Shown here: piece after piece, positions 20,013-29,818 of the stretch
Numbering within the stretch: the stretch's first letter is position 1
Layout: each line of letters opens with the position of its first letter
NCBI RefSeq assembly: GCF_014237875.1
Contig: NZ_JACJVJ010000001.1
Coordinates: 1,042,501-1,106,500, forward strand
Source of the DNA: Parasphingopyxis marina
GTDB lineage: Bacteria; Pseudomonadota; Alphaproteobacteria; Sphingomonadales; Sphingomonadaceae
Length of the DNA: 64,000 bases
Reading direction: 5' to 3'
Notes under the pieces: model-generated
What the model saw: the letters and a program-made list of their open reading frames with translations, nothing else
The model's database searches: none
Told to the model about the DNA's origin: nothing
Position numbers and translations under genes: made by a program

Positions 20013-21443
20013 ATGCAGGCACGATCGAAGCCAATTCCAAACTATGGCCACCTGATCGACGGAGCCGTTTCCGACGGCGAAGCTCAGATGGTCGTGATTT
20101 CCCCGGCGACCGAAAAGCCGGTCGCGACCGTGCCCGATGCAACGCGATCGGAGCTTAGGTATGCGCTCGCTGCAGCGGATAAGGCATTTGCTTCGTGGAG
20201 CGAGACGGACTTTGCATTCCGCCGTGAATGCCTTTTCAAATTTGCCGAAGCGGTCAGGCGCAATGAAGACGAGATCGCCGAAGCGCTGACTCGCGAACAG
20301 GGCAAGCCGCTTGCGCAAGCGCGCGGCGAGATAGCCAAGGCGATGGCTGCCGTCGAAAAATTCACGGCAATAGAGATCGAGCCGCAGATAATTCGCGACA
20401 CTGCAGAGGACCGAATAGAGCTCCATTACCGACCGCTCGGCGTGGTCGCCGGCATTACGCCGTGGAACTTCCCCGTCATCCTTGCCGCGCAGAAAATCGC
20501 GCAGGCACTTTATACGGGCAACACGATGGTCCTGAAACCGTCGCCCTACACACCCGTTGCCACGCTGCTTCTCGGCAAGGCGTCTATCGGTGCTATCCCG
20601 CCCGGCGTCCTCAATATCGTGTCGGGTGGCAACGCGTTGGGGGCGTGGCTGACATCCGCTCCCGAGGTTCGAAAAATCAGCTTCACGGGATCCGGACGGA
20701 CCGGGCAGGCCGTTCTCAAATCCGCCGCCGCGAATTTTGCGCGCGTCACTCTGGAACTGGGCGGCAACGATGCGGCGATAGTTCTTCCAGACGCGGATAT
20801 CGACAAGGCCGTTCCGAAAATTTTCGCCGCCGCGTTCAACAATGCCGGGCAAATCTGCATGGCGATCAAGCGTTTATACGTCCATGCGGACATCTATCAC
20901 GCCGTAGTGGCGAGGATGGCCGCCATGGCGGACGCGATCCAGTTGGGGGACGGGATGGATCCCGAAAGCGATATGGGGCCGGTGCAGAACCGCCCCCAAT
21001 ATCAGAAATTGCTCGGCATATTGGACCATACCCGTCGCTGGACCGAGGGTCGTATCGTGGCCGGGGGGCATGTGCTCGAACGGCCAGGCTATTTTCTCCG
21101 CCCGACGATCGTCGCCGATATCGCGGAGGGCAGCCGGCTTGTCGACGAAGAGCCCTTCGGCCCTATCCTGCCGATTATCCGCTTCGACGATGTGGACGAT
21201 GCCATCAGGCGTGCCAATGCCAGCGATTTCGGCCTGAGCGGCTCGGTGTGGACGGCCGATACGGAACGTGGCGCCGAACTCGCAAACCGGCTGGACGTCG
21301 GTACGGCCTGGGTCAATCGTCATGGCGGCGCGGATGCCGAGAGGCCGTTCGGCGGCGCCAAGACGTCCGGCATAGGGCGCGAACATGGGTTACTGGGTCT
21401 CCACAGCTATATGGAGCCGCTGTCGCTCCATGTCGGCAAATAA
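20013..21443 (+). CDS. NAD(P)-dependent aldehyde dehydrogenase (vanillin dehydrogenase candidate)
   Basis: GVVAGITPWNFPVILAAQKIAQALYTGNTMVLKPSPYTP, FTGSGRTGQAVLKSAA, LELGGNDAAIVLPDADID, NNAGQICMAIKR. Confidence 0.92.
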   Translation: MQARSKPIPNYGHLIDGAVSDGEAQMVVISPATEKPVATVPDATRSELRYALAAADKAFASWSETDFAFRRECLFKFAEAVRRNEDEIAEALTREQGKPLAQARGEIAKAMAAVEKFTAIEIEPQIIRDTAEDRIELHYRPLGVVAGITPWNFPVILAAQKIAQALYTGNTMVLKPSPYTPVATLLLGKASIGAIPPGVLNIVSGGNALGAWLTSAPEVRKISFTGSGRTGQAVLKSAAANFARVTLELGGNDAAIVLPDADIDKAVPKIFAAAFNNAGQICMAIKRLYVHADIYHAVVARMAAMADAIQLGDGMDPESDMGPVQNRPQYQKLLGILDHTRRWTEGRIVAGGHVLERPGYFLRPTIVADIAEGSRLVDEEPFGPILPIIRFDDVDDAIRRANASDFGLSGSVWTADTERGAELANRLDVGTAWVNRHGGADAERPFGGAKTSGIGREHGLLGLHSYMEPLSLHVGK

Positions 21444-21515
21444 GGCGGTCCGGGCGCCGAATTCCAATTCAGCGGCCCTTCCGGAAAGGATGTTGGGAAT
21501 GCCGTCGGGGGCAAA

Positions 21516-22457
21516 TCAGCCGCCGATAAATTCCAGTACAGCCCGGTTGAATGCCCGGGGCTGTTCCCAATAGGCTGCATGGCCCGCTTCGCCTATCCCG
21601 ACCATCTCGGCGTTGGGCAGCCGGGCTGCCAGATCGCGCATGAGCGATGGCGGCATGTACAAATCGGCATCGCCGGTCATCAGCAGGATCGGAAAGGGCA
21701 ACCGGGCGAGCGTATCGGGCGTGACCTCGACAGACCGAGGCTGGCGCACCGGATCTCCGGGTATTGCCGCGCGCTGCAATTCGATCCAGCGTGCCGTTCC
21801 TGCCGGATTTCCGGCGCGGTAGGATGGCCCAACCTCGCGGAATTCGGGCGGCAGATCGTGAAAACCGGGCGGTAGTATGGCCCTGGAAACACGAACGAAA
21901 TCTGGGTCGGTAATGCCGCACCAGCTCGAGGCGATGGTCAGGCTATGCAGGCGATCGGGATGGAGAATCGCGAAGTCCGCCGCGGTGAAGCCGCCCGCCG
22001 CCGTGGCAACGATGTGGCAGCGGTTTATTTCCAGCGCGTCGAGCAAATGCCGAAGATCGTCGACGGCTGATCCCAGCGAGCTGCCGGCCGGGAATTCCGA
22101 ACCCTGATGCCCCCACCGGGAATAGCCGATAACGCGATACCCGGCGTTTGCCATGACGGGTTGTTGATAGCCCCAGGTCATGGCGCTTCCGGTGTTGGCG
22201 TGGAGCAGGACGATCGCGGGTCCGTCGCCGCCGGTATCCCAATAGTAGAGCCGGCCTCCTTCGATTGCGATGTGGCCACTATGCGCCGGTGCCTGCGGCG
22301 GCTCGGCGTCCCATTCGGTTTGGGCGGGCAATCGATGGGGAGGGGCGCTCTTGGCGCGGGCGGGCAGGGAGATGGCGGCGCCCAGCCCGATAGCGCCGAT
22401 TGTGGAGAGCAAGGTCCGCCGCTCGAGATTCCCTTGGCGATGATTTTTCTTGTCCAT
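21516..22457 (-). CDS. Alpha/beta hydrolase with probable Tat/Sec signal
   Basis: N-terminal RRTLLSTIGAIGLGAAISLPARA; VLLHANTGSAMTWGYQ, YSRWGHQGSE, ILLMTGDADLYMPP, EAGHAAYWEQP. Confidence 0.85.
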   Translation of the reverse strand: MDKKNHRQGNLERRTLLSTIGAIGLGAAISLPARAKSAPPHRLPAQTEWDAEPPQAPAHSGHIAIEGGRLYYWDTGGDGPAIVLLHANTGSAMTWGYQQPVMANAGYRVIGYSRWGHQGSEFPAGSSLGSAVDDLRHLLDALEINRCHIVATAAGGFTAADFAILHPDRLHSLTIASSWCGITDPDFVRVSRAILPPGFHDLPPEFREVGPSYRAGNPAGTARWIELQRAAIPGDPVRQPRSVEVTPDTLARLPFPILLMTGDADLYMPPSLMRDLAARLPNAEMVGIGEAGHAAYWEQPRAFNRAVLEFIGG

Positions 22458-22885
22458 CCGTTTCGCTTTCCGCTTCGGTAGCTCTGGCCTGTAAATTGAG
22501 CGGGGTCACCCGGCGGCTTCCCCCCGGTTTTCAAAAAGACCGGTCCATGTATGATACTATCCGCTGTTCATAAAATCCATAAAGCTGGTTGATACAAGCC
22601 AGGTTTCTTGCTGCTTGCAAAGCGAGGCACGAGCTTGGCGCGGCCGGGAAGGCGCGCGATTTCTTCGAACAATTGCTGGCTCTCTTGGCCTTCCGATGGC
22701 GATTTCTAGGAATCGCGTAAAAGCAATCTTCGGTCACCGTGGCTGAAATAATTCGAGGATGAGGGAGTTGATAAAAACCATAAACCTGCTCTATTGAAAT
22801 CAACCATAGCGTCGGGAGAATATCATTGGGAACGTCAGGAAGTTCAGTGCCACGGCCGGTGAGGGCCGGCTTGTTTGAGGGAGAT

Positions 22886-23248
22886 ATGACTGACCTGTCT
22901 AGGGTCGGTCTGGCGGGCAGTCGTTGCGGCCAATGCTCCGAAACGACGCTCGGCGAAAATGGGCGATGCCCGAATTGTGGGAGCGACGACATGGCTCCCG
23001 TACGCCTTTCGGACCGCGGTACGGTCTGGACCTATACGGTCGTGCGCCATCGCCCGCCGGGCGACTATAGGGGACCGGAGAATTTCGAGCCCTTTGCGCT
23101 TGGACTGATCGAACTGCCCGAAGGCCTTCGCGTCGTCGCGCCGATTGAGGGTGATCCGGCGGATGTGTCGATCGGCCTTGATGTCGAATTTACCCCGCGG
23201 CTGCGCCCGGACGACGTCGTCGAATTTGCATATCAACCGGTGAAGTGA
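22886..23248 (+). CDS. DUF35-type OB-fold/zinc-ribbon protein
   Basis: CGQCSETTLGENGRCPNCGSDDM zinc ribbon followed by OB-fold; next to thiolase as usual for this family. Confidence 0.85.
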   Translation: MTDLSRVGLAGSRCGQCSETTLGENGRCPNCGSDDMAPVRLSDRGTVWTYTVVRHRPPGDYRGPENFEPFALGLIELPEGLRVVAPIEGDPADVSIGLDVEFTPRLRPDDVVEFAYQPVK

Positions 23249-23255
23249 GGCGGAA

Positions 23256-24401
23256 ATGACAGACACAGTTATCATCGGGGCGGGCATTCATCCTTTTGGC
23301 CGCTTCGACAAATCCGCCGAAGATATCGGATCTTACGCCGCGGCAATGGCGCTCAAAGATGCCGGGGTTGCCTGGTCCGACATCGACGCATCCTATCTCT
23401 CGCGCATGTATTTGCCGGCGACCTCGGGCGCGCGAATCCTTCGCAAACTGGGCGCGACGGACATGTCGATCGTCGATGTCGAAGCGGCTTGCGCGAGCGG
23501 CGGCGTTGCGCTGCGCCAGGCCGTGCTGGCTATCAAGTCCGGCGAATGCGATGTCGTGATGGTTCTGGGCGCGGAAAAGATGCCGCGCGGCTTCATGGAT
23601 CCACGGATGATCTATGCCGACTGGCAGATCGAAATGGGCATGTCGATGAACCCCTCCTATTGGTCGATGCGGGCGATGCGGCACATGCATGAGTTCGGGA
23701 CGACCGAGGAGCAGATCGCGAAGATCGCCTACAAGAACCATCTCAACAGCGTGCACAATCCCAATGCTATGTATCAAAAGGAATTCTCGATGGAGGAAAT
23801 CCTTGGATCGACCATGGTGTGCGACCCGATCCGCAAGCTGGAGATTTGCGCGCCGGATGACGGCGCGGCAGCCGTCATCGTCGCTTCAGAAGACTATGCC
23901 CGCAAGATCGGTGCGCGCGCGCCGATCAGGATTGCGAGCTGCGAACATACCGTCGCCCGCTATTCGGCGGATTTCCGCTGCCCGGCGGACAGCATGAGCG
24001 CGACCGCGCACAATGAGGGCCCGACGGAGGTCACCGCGCAAAAGGCCTATGACAAGGCCGGGCTCGGGGCCGAGGATATCGACTGTTTCGAGGTCCAGGA
24101 TACCGACGCCTTTTGCGAGCTGGAGATTTACGAAGAGCTCAAGCTCTGCCCGCTCGGCGAAGGCGGCCGGCTGATCGACGAGGGCGTAACCACGATGACC
24201 GGCGCCCATCCCGTCAATATGAGCGGGGGCCTAATCAGCAAGGGCGAACCGGTCGGCGCGTCCCATCTCGGCCAGGTGCATGAACTGGTGCAGCAGCTGC
24301 GCGGCGAGGCGGGCCCCCGTCAGGTGGAGAATGCCAAGGTCGGCCTGGGTCATGTGCTCGGCGCCGGCGGCAATTGCGCGGTTACGATCCTGCAGAAATG
24401 A
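23256..24401 (+). CDS. Thiolase family protein (SCP-x-like acetyl-CoA acetyltransferase)
   Basis: VDVEAACASGGVALRQAVLAIKSGECDVVMVLGAEKMP; VNMSGGLISKGEPVGASHLGQVHELVQQLRGEAG. Confidence 0.9.
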   Translation: MTDTVIIGAGIHPFGRFDKSAEDIGSYAAAMALKDAGVAWSDIDASYLSRMYLPATSGARILRKLGATDMSIVDVEAACASGGVALRQAVLAIKSGECDVVMVLGAEKMPRGFMDPRMIYADWQIEMGMSMNPSYWSMRAMRHMHEFGTTEEQIAKIAYKNHLNSVHNPNAMYQKEFSMEEILGSTMVCDPIRKLEICAPDDGAAAVIVASEDYARKIGARAPIRIASCEHTVARYSADFRCPADSMSATAHNEGPTEVTAQKAYDKAGLGAEDIDCFEVQDTDAFCELEIYEELKLCPLGEGGRLIDEGVTTMTGAHPVNMSGGLISKGEPVGASHLGQVHELVQQLRGEAGPRQVENAKVGLGHVLGAGGNCAVTILQK

Positions 24402-25186
24402 GCGACGCAAAGCCCGTCCGGCTGGAGCGGTCCGGAGCCGTTGCCTCGTTGATTCTCGATCGGCCCGAACGGCGTAATCCGATCAATGCCGAAGCCCATG
24501 CCCTGTTGCGCGAGGCGCTCGATTCCATCGCCGACGATCCCGGCGTGCGGGCGCTCGTCCTGACAGGAGCTGGCGGCTATTTCTGCAGCGGGCAGGATCT
24601 TGCCGAGCGCTATGGCATGCTGGCCGAAGGCGAGGTCGATCTCGAAGCATCGTTGCGTGAAAACTATAATCCGTTGATCCGTCGCCTGCTGGCGCTGCCC
24701 TTTCCGGTGATCGCAGCGGTCGAGGGCATCGCGGCCGGCGCCGGGCTCGGCTTGTTGCTCGCGGCGGATATCGTGTTGGCAGGCCGCTCGACGCGCTTTC
24801 AGTTACCGTTCAGCCGTGTCGGTCTCGGCCCCGATTCCGGGCTGAGCTGGACGCTGGCGCGGCAGGTTGGCGCGAACCGGGCGATGGCCCTGCTGCTGAC
24901 CGGGGAGCGGTTCGATGCCGAGCAGGCCGAACGGTGGGGGGTCGTCTGGCGCGTGATGGATGATGGCGATTCCGCTGGCGAAGCCGAAGCCTTGGCGGCG
25001 CGACTGGCAAAGGGACCGCGCCTCGCATTGGCGGAGACCCGCCGCCGCGTGCACGAGGCCGCGAGTTTCGATATCGAAGAGGCGCTGGATGGCGAGGCGG
25101 CGATGCAGGGAAAGCTCGGCCTGCATCCCGATTATCGCACGGCGGTCAACGCCTTCATGGAAAAGCGCGAACCGGAATTCGAATAG
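24398..25186 (+). CDS. Enoyl-CoA hydratase/isomerase family protein
   Basis: VASLILDRPERRNPINAEAHALLREAL, LTGAGGYFCSGQDLAE, PVIAAVEGIAAGAGLGLLLAADIVLA. Confidence 0.9.
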   Translation: MSDAKPVRLERSGAVASLILDRPERRNPINAEAHALLREALDSIADDPGVRALVLTGAGGYFCSGQDLAERYGMLAEGEVDLEASLRENYNPLIRRLLALPFPVIAAVEGIAAGAGLGLLLAADIVLAGRSTRFQLPFSRVGLGPDSGLSWTLARQVGANRAMALLLTGERFDAEQAERWGVVWRVMDDGDSAGEAEALAARLAKGPRLALAETRRRVHEAASFDIEEALDGEAAMQGKLGLHPDYRTAVNAFMEKREPEFE

Positions 25187-25192
25187 CCGGCC

Positions 25193-25675
25193 CTAGGGCA
25201 GCGGTTCGAAAAGAAAACTGCGGTAATCGCGAGTGAAGCGCTTCATCCACGCCGTCCAGGGTGTGCGTGCGGCGGTCAGCCAGGCGTCGCCCTGCGCGAC
25301 TTGCGCCTGATCGAGTTCATACAGCGCGAGATAGGCCGGTTTCTGCTCCGCAGAACGGTAGCGGCGTGCCCGCCGTACCCCCGGAAGGGCGGCCAAGCGC
25401 GGGACATGTTCGCTATCGTACCAGGCGTTGAACTCCTCTTCTGCGTCCGCCGGGATAGCGGTGAAGTTGCAGAGCAGAACGGACGACATATCCGGGTCTC
25501 CATCCTCTCCCGCTATGCACGCGCCTTGCCATGCAAAGCCGGCGGCGGTCCTGTCGGCAGGGCCGAGACGAAGGTCCAAAGGCGTCTCATCCGCGACGCC
25601 GCCACCGCCTTGCCGCCTTTGTCCGCGCCAGCGCGCGCCCGGCATCGGGGCGTCGGCAATCAGAAGCTCGATCAT
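25193..25675 (-). CDS. Dimeric alpha/beta-barrel (EthD/DUF4286-like) protein
   Basis: FTAIPADAEEEFNAWYDSEHVPRLAALPGVRRARRY; start uncertain. Confidence 0.6.
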   Translation of the reverse strand: MIELLIADAPMPGARWRGQRRQGGGGVADETPLDLRLGPADRTAAGFAWQGACIAGEDGDPDMSSVLLCNFTAIPADAEEEFNAWYDSEHVPRLAALPGVRRARRYRSAEQKPAYLALYELDQAQVAQGDAWLTAARTPWTAWMKRFTRDYRSFLFEPLP

Positions 25676-27030
25676 GCCGTTTCGGTAGCGGACGGCGCCT
25701 TACCCTCCGCGTATATGCGGGCCGCGAGAATCCCGACAATCGCGATGGCAGCGGCGCCCAGCGTGGCGGCTCCGGCATAGATGAGCATATAGGAGGACCG
25801 CTCCAGCCCCATGCCGATGACGATGCCCCCGATCGACGGACCGAGTATCGCCCCGAAGCGGCCGATGCCGACCGCGAAACCGACTCCGGTTGCCCGGATC
25901 GATTCCGGATAGAGCCGCGCGGCGGTGATCATCACGCCGGTAAAGGTCGCCTCGATCGAGAACATCGCAAGCAAGGCAAAGGCAACCAGCGCCTCCGGGC
26001 TATCGAACACGCCGAACCCGACCATGGCGACGGCGGCCATAAGGAATGTCACGCACGCCGTGCGCGGTGCCCCGAAGCGCGTCGCGAGAATACCCATGGC
26101 AAGCACGCCGAGCGCGGACGCGAGGCTGGTTGATATGCCCACGGTGGCCGCCGTTTCGGCGTCGAATCCGGCGAGGACCAGCATTTGCGGCTTCCAGCTC
26201 GTCAGGAAATAGCTCACGAAATAGCGCAGGAACGCGGCCATCCAGAGGAACAGGGTGGCGAAAAGAAGCGGCTTTGCCAGCAGGGCGGCGATGGCGATGG
26301 GGGAGCGCCGGTGCGCAGTCGTTTTCGGCGGGAGTTTTTCGAGTGGCGCGACCTTCAGCCTTGCAAGCAGCTTGTTGGCTTTCGGCAACGCGTTGCGCGG
26401 TTGGCGGCTGGTAAGGAAGTAGAGAGATTCCGGCAGCAATATCGCAGCGGCAAGCGAAACCAGAGCGGTGATACAGCCGGCCGCGAAGAAGATTCCGCGC
26501 CAGCCATATTCGTCCAGCATCGTTGCGCCGAGCAGCCCGGCCAGCGCCGCGCCCGCCGCGAAGCCGATATGCACCAGCGCGAGGAAGAGATTGCCGCGCG
26601 CCTCGTTCGAATATTCGATGACCATGACGCTGAGCGACGGCAGCAGCGATCCGACTGCGATTCCCGACAGGCAGCGAAATATCACGAGCATTTCTACCGA
26701 ATTGCTGAACGACATGCCGAACATCGCCAAGGTGCTGACGAAGGTTCCCAATATAATCAGCGGGCGGCGGCCGATCCGGTCCGCCTGGGGCGACACGAGC
26801 AGGGCGCCGATCATCAGGCCGGTCGCGCCGGCGCCGTGGATCAGGCCCAGCGCTTCGGCGGGCAGGTTCCAGTCCTGGACCAGCACCGGCGCCGCGAAGG
26901 AGGTGACGATCGCATCGAGCCCGTCGCAGATGTTGATCAGGATACACAGCCCGACCACCATGAGCTGGTAGCCGGAAAGCGGGGCATCGGCGGCTAGTGC
27001 GCGCGCGCCTGAAGTCGGGGCAATCGCCAT
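25672..27030 (-). CDS. MFS transporter, aromatic acid:H+ symporter-like, paralogous to 15381-16724
   Basis: CDGLDAIVTSFAAPVLVQDW, GIAVGSLLPSLSVMVIEYSNEARGN, LPESLYFLTSRQPRNALPKANKLL. Confidence 0.88.
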   Translation of the reverse strand: MAIAPTSGARALAADAPLSGYQLMVVGLCILINICDGLDAIVTSFAAPVLVQDWNLPAEALGLIHGAGATGLMIGALLVSPQADRIGRRPLIILGTFVSTLAMFGMSFSNSVEMLVIFRCLSGIAVGSLLPSLSVMVIEYSNEARGNLFLALVHIGFAAGAALAGLLGATMLDEYGWRGIFFAAGCITALVSLAAAILLPESLYFLTSRQPRNALPKANKLLARLKVAPLEKLPPKTTAHRRSPIAIAALLAKPLLFATLFLWMAAFLRYFVSYFLTSWKPQMLVLAGFDAETAATVGISTSLASALGVLAMGILATRFGAPRTACVTFLMAAVAMVGFGVFDSPEALVAFALLAMFSIEATFTGVMITAARLYPESIRATGVGFAVGIGRFGAILGPSIGGIVIGMGLERSSYMLIYAGAATLGAAAIAIVGILAARIYAEGKAPSATETA

Positions 27031-27072
27031 GGCATCCTCGTTTCGGTTTTCGGCCTTACCGGCTCTAAAAGT

Positions 27073-27092
27073 TCATTGAACTAGTACAATGA
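27073..27092. promoter_or_regulatory. Inverted repeat TCATTGaACTAGTaCAATGA, candidate operator
   Basis: Near-perfect palindrome between divergent MFS and LigI-like genes. Confidence 0.55.
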
Positions 27093-27139
27093 TATTTGTT
27101 AGGTGCAAACACCGTTCGACGAAAATAGCAAAGAGCCCG

Positions 27140-28009
27140 ATGACCGAACCCCTGATCTTTTCCGCGCCAAGGCGCCCGCTGCCCCCGGGAGCCTGCGATA
27201 CGCACGCCCATGTCTTCGGCCCGTTCGAACGCTTCCCGCTGCCCGAGGGGCGATCCTATACGCCGCCGCTCCAGCCCGTCGAGGCGCATCAGGCGATGCT
27301 CGAGAGCATGGGCTTCGACAGGGCGGTGATCGTGCAGGCGTCGGCCTATGGCACGGACAATCGCTGCACGCTGGACGCGATCGCGCGAAACCCCAAACAG
27401 CGCCGCGGCATCGCGGTGGTCGACGAGACCTTCGACGACGCCCGGCTGGCGGAGTTGCGGGATGCCGGCATGCGCGGCGCGCGCTTTACCGAGATCATCA
27501 GCAAGACGACCGGCAAAAGGCTGGAAGGCGCGAGCGGATTCGATGTGCTGGAAGCGGTGGCGCCCAAATTTCGGGAGCATGGCCTGCACGCCCAGATCTT
27601 CGCGCCGTTCGATCTGCTGATGGAGAATTTCGATCGGCTGCTCGCGCTCGATCTGCCGCTGGTGCTCGATCATCTTGCGCGGGTCGGACCTTCGGACCGG
27701 ACGACCGACGATCCGGAATTCCAGCGGCTGCTCGCCATGCTGCGCGAAGGGCGGATCTGGGTGAAGATGATCGTCTTCCGCAACAGCCGCCTGCCCGGGG
27801 ACTATTCGGATGTGCGCCCGTTTCACGATGCCATGATCGAAGCGAATCCCGACCGGTTGGTCTGGGGGACGGACTGGCCGCTGCTCAACATATCGCCCCA
27901 GCCCGATGCGGGCCCCTTGCTCGATCTGATGGACGAATGGACGGCCGGCGACACTGCGTTGCGCGACAAGATTCTGGTCGATAACCCGCAGATTCTCTAT
28001 GGTTTCTGA
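27140..28009 (+). CDS. Amidohydrolase, 2-pyrone-4,6-dicarboxylate hydrolase (LigI)-like
   Basis: LPPGACDTHAHVFGPFERFPLPEGRSYTPP, VIVQASAYGTDNRCTLDAI, LPLVLDHLARV, PDRLVWGTDWPL. Confidence 0.8.
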   Translation: MTEPLIFSAPRRPLPPGACDTHAHVFGPFERFPLPEGRSYTPPLQPVEAHQAMLESMGFDRAVIVQASAYGTDNRCTLDAIARNPKQRRGIAVVDETFDDARLAELRDAGMRGARFTEIISKTTGKRLEGASGFDVLEAVAPKFREHGLHAQIFAPFDLLMENFDRLLALDLPLVLDHLARVGPSDRTTDDPEFQRLLAMLREGRIWVKMIVFRNSRLPGDYSDVRPFHDAMIEANPDRLVWGTDWPLLNISPQPDAGPLLDLMDEWTAGDTALRDKILVDNPQILYGF

Positions 28010-28027
28010 AGCTCGGGACTGATCGAC

Positions 28028-28804
28028 TCAACCCAAGCTGGGTTCCATGGCGACATGCTCTTCAACATAGAAGAGTTCATGGGCATCGAAAAAGGCCAGG
28101 CGATGGGCGAGCCCCGGCTGGATGGTGGTGCGCGCGGCTTCGAAGGTTTCCCAATCGGTCCACCACATTTCCGCATAGCCGTCCCAGGCCATGCTCGGCA
28201 GGCGGACGCCGGTACGGAAATTGAGATAATAGTCGCACAGCCCCGGCTGCTCGGCGGCGTCGTGCGCGTGGCCGAGCCAGTCGTCGAAGAAAGAGGCTTC
28301 GCTGGTGCCCGGATGCCGCCCGACAAGGCCGATCCGCTTGGCCGTGCCCCGCGGCCGATCTTCGGCGCGGGTGACGATCGGGATTTCGCTCGTGGTGAAG
28401 CCCATCGCCGGGCCATCGGCAAATTGCCGCCAGTTATAGGCCAACGCCTGCAGCAGTTCCGGATCGCCTTCGTCGAAGGCGTGGCGATAGGCGGTTTCGC
28501 TCGTGAACCACATTTCGACGATGCCGTCGAACGAGGCATCGGGCGAACGGGAAGGATCGACCTGGTTGAAGGATAGCCCGCGTATGCCCGGAAGATCCAG
28601 CAACAGCGGCGCGCGATCGGTTTCCCATTGCAGGAGGAGCGCATCGCGCGAAAGAGCGTCATGCGCGCGCAGAAATTCGGTGACCTTGAAGCCGGGTCGC
28701 GCATCGGGAATCAGGGCGCGCGCCGGGCTGGCGGCGGCCAGCGCCGCGCCGACCAGAACCATATTCGCTTCGCGCCTCTTGAGATCGAAATCACGGATCG
28801 CCAT
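28028..28804 (-). CDS. EthD-domain-like dimeric alpha/beta-barrel protein
   Basis: Two ferredoxin-like halves (FNQVDPSRSPDASFDGIVEMWFTSETAYRHAF; LPSMAWDGYAEMWWTDWETFEAAR). Confidence 0.7.
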   Translation of the reverse strand: MAIRDFDLKRREANMVLVGAALAAASPARALIPDARPGFKVTEFLRAHDALSRDALLLQWETDRAPLLLDLPGIRGLSFNQVDPSRSPDASFDGIVEMWFTSETAYRHAFDEGDPELLQALAYNWRQFADGPAMGFTTSEIPIVTRAEDRPRGTAKRIGLVGRHPGTSEASFFDDWLGHAHDAAEQPGLCDYYLNFRTGVRLPSMAWDGYAEMWWTDWETFEAARTTIQPGLAHRLAFFDAHELFYVEEHVAMEPSLG

Positions 28805-29029
28805 CGCAAACCTTCCCGTTCCTTGCCTGGAACCTTGCCAGCATGATTGACTGCCAATGAACTAGTTTGCTAGTCTTTTCAAGTCGCGCAACGACGCAAG
28901 CGCCATCCACCCGCAAGGAATTATACGCATGAAACGATCCGGATTCTCGAAACGCAATTCGCACAGCCCCACACCGGCGCCGCATTTCGAAGACCGGCAA
29001 CCGGCCTCCGCCCGGAAGCGGGCTCGCTG

Positions 29030-29779
29030 ATGGCCAATTCACCCTCCGCGGAAGCAACACCGCTCAGCAAATCCTTGTCCTTCATCCGCCGCAAGCCGGA
29101 CACGACGCCCGATCAGTTCAAAGCCAAGTGGCTTGGTGAGCACGGCCCCGGATCCCTTAAAATACAGGGGATTGAGGGCTTCGTCCTCGGTGAGGTCATC
29201 GAGGATGCGGGCCGCGCGCGGAGCCGGGCGGGCGGCGCACCCGAACTCGACGGGATTGCAGAATCCTGGCAGGCGCCGGGGATCGATCGCGCCGCGCAGG
29301 CCAAGGCCGACCCCTTTGTCCGCGACTGGCTTGGCGCTGCGCCAACCTATATCGGGGCGATTAACATTTTCGTCACGCGCGAACATATCTTTGCGCCACC
29401 GATGCGCGGCGGCCATAAGGTCATAACCTTGATCTTTAGGAAGCCCGAACAGACGCGTGAGGATTTCGTGCGGCATATGCTCGAAGTGCATGGCCCGCTA
29501 TCGATGAACGTGCCCGGCCTGCGCGGTTATGTGCTTTCGGAGATCGTGCGCCGTCCCACCATGCCGGCCCTGCCCGAGATCCCGGGCCTGGGAGAAGTCG
29601 ACATGATCGGCCAGAGCTGGATGTCGAGCGATCCCGCCGAACAGACGCCGGATTCGGAAGGTCGCCGTGCCTGGCTGGAGGACGGAAAGGCCAATTTCGG
29701 CTCCTTCATGCGCTATGTGACGCTCGAGCATGATTTCATCGCGCCGCCCTATGCTGGACCTGGCAAGGCTTCTGTGTGA
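29030..29779 (+). CDS. EthD-domain protein with two EthD-like repeats
   Basis: KSLSFIRRKPDTTPDQFKAKWLGEHGP...KVITLIFRKPEQTREDFVRHMLEVHGPLSMNVPGLRGYVLSEI. Confidence 0.75.
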   Translation: MANSPSAEATPLSKSLSFIRRKPDTTPDQFKAKWLGEHGPGSLKIQGIEGFVLGEVIEDAGRARSRAGGAPELDGIAESWQAPGIDRAAQAKADPFVRDWLGAAPTYIGAINIFVTREHIFAPPMRGGHKVITLIFRKPEQTREDFVRHMLEVHGPLSMNVPGLRGYVLSEIVRRPTMPALPEIPGLGEVDMIGQSWMSSDPAEQTPDSEGRRAWLEDGKANFGSFMRYVTLEHDFIAPPYAGPGKASV

Positions 29780-29818
29780 GCAACGCGCAAAGCGCTGCCA
29801 TTCGAAACGAGAGAATAG

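Noticed and set aside
19815-20852. 345-aa minus-strand ORF
   Set aside because: Antisense shadow of the aldehyde dehydrogenase; also overlaps the candidate operator palindrome.
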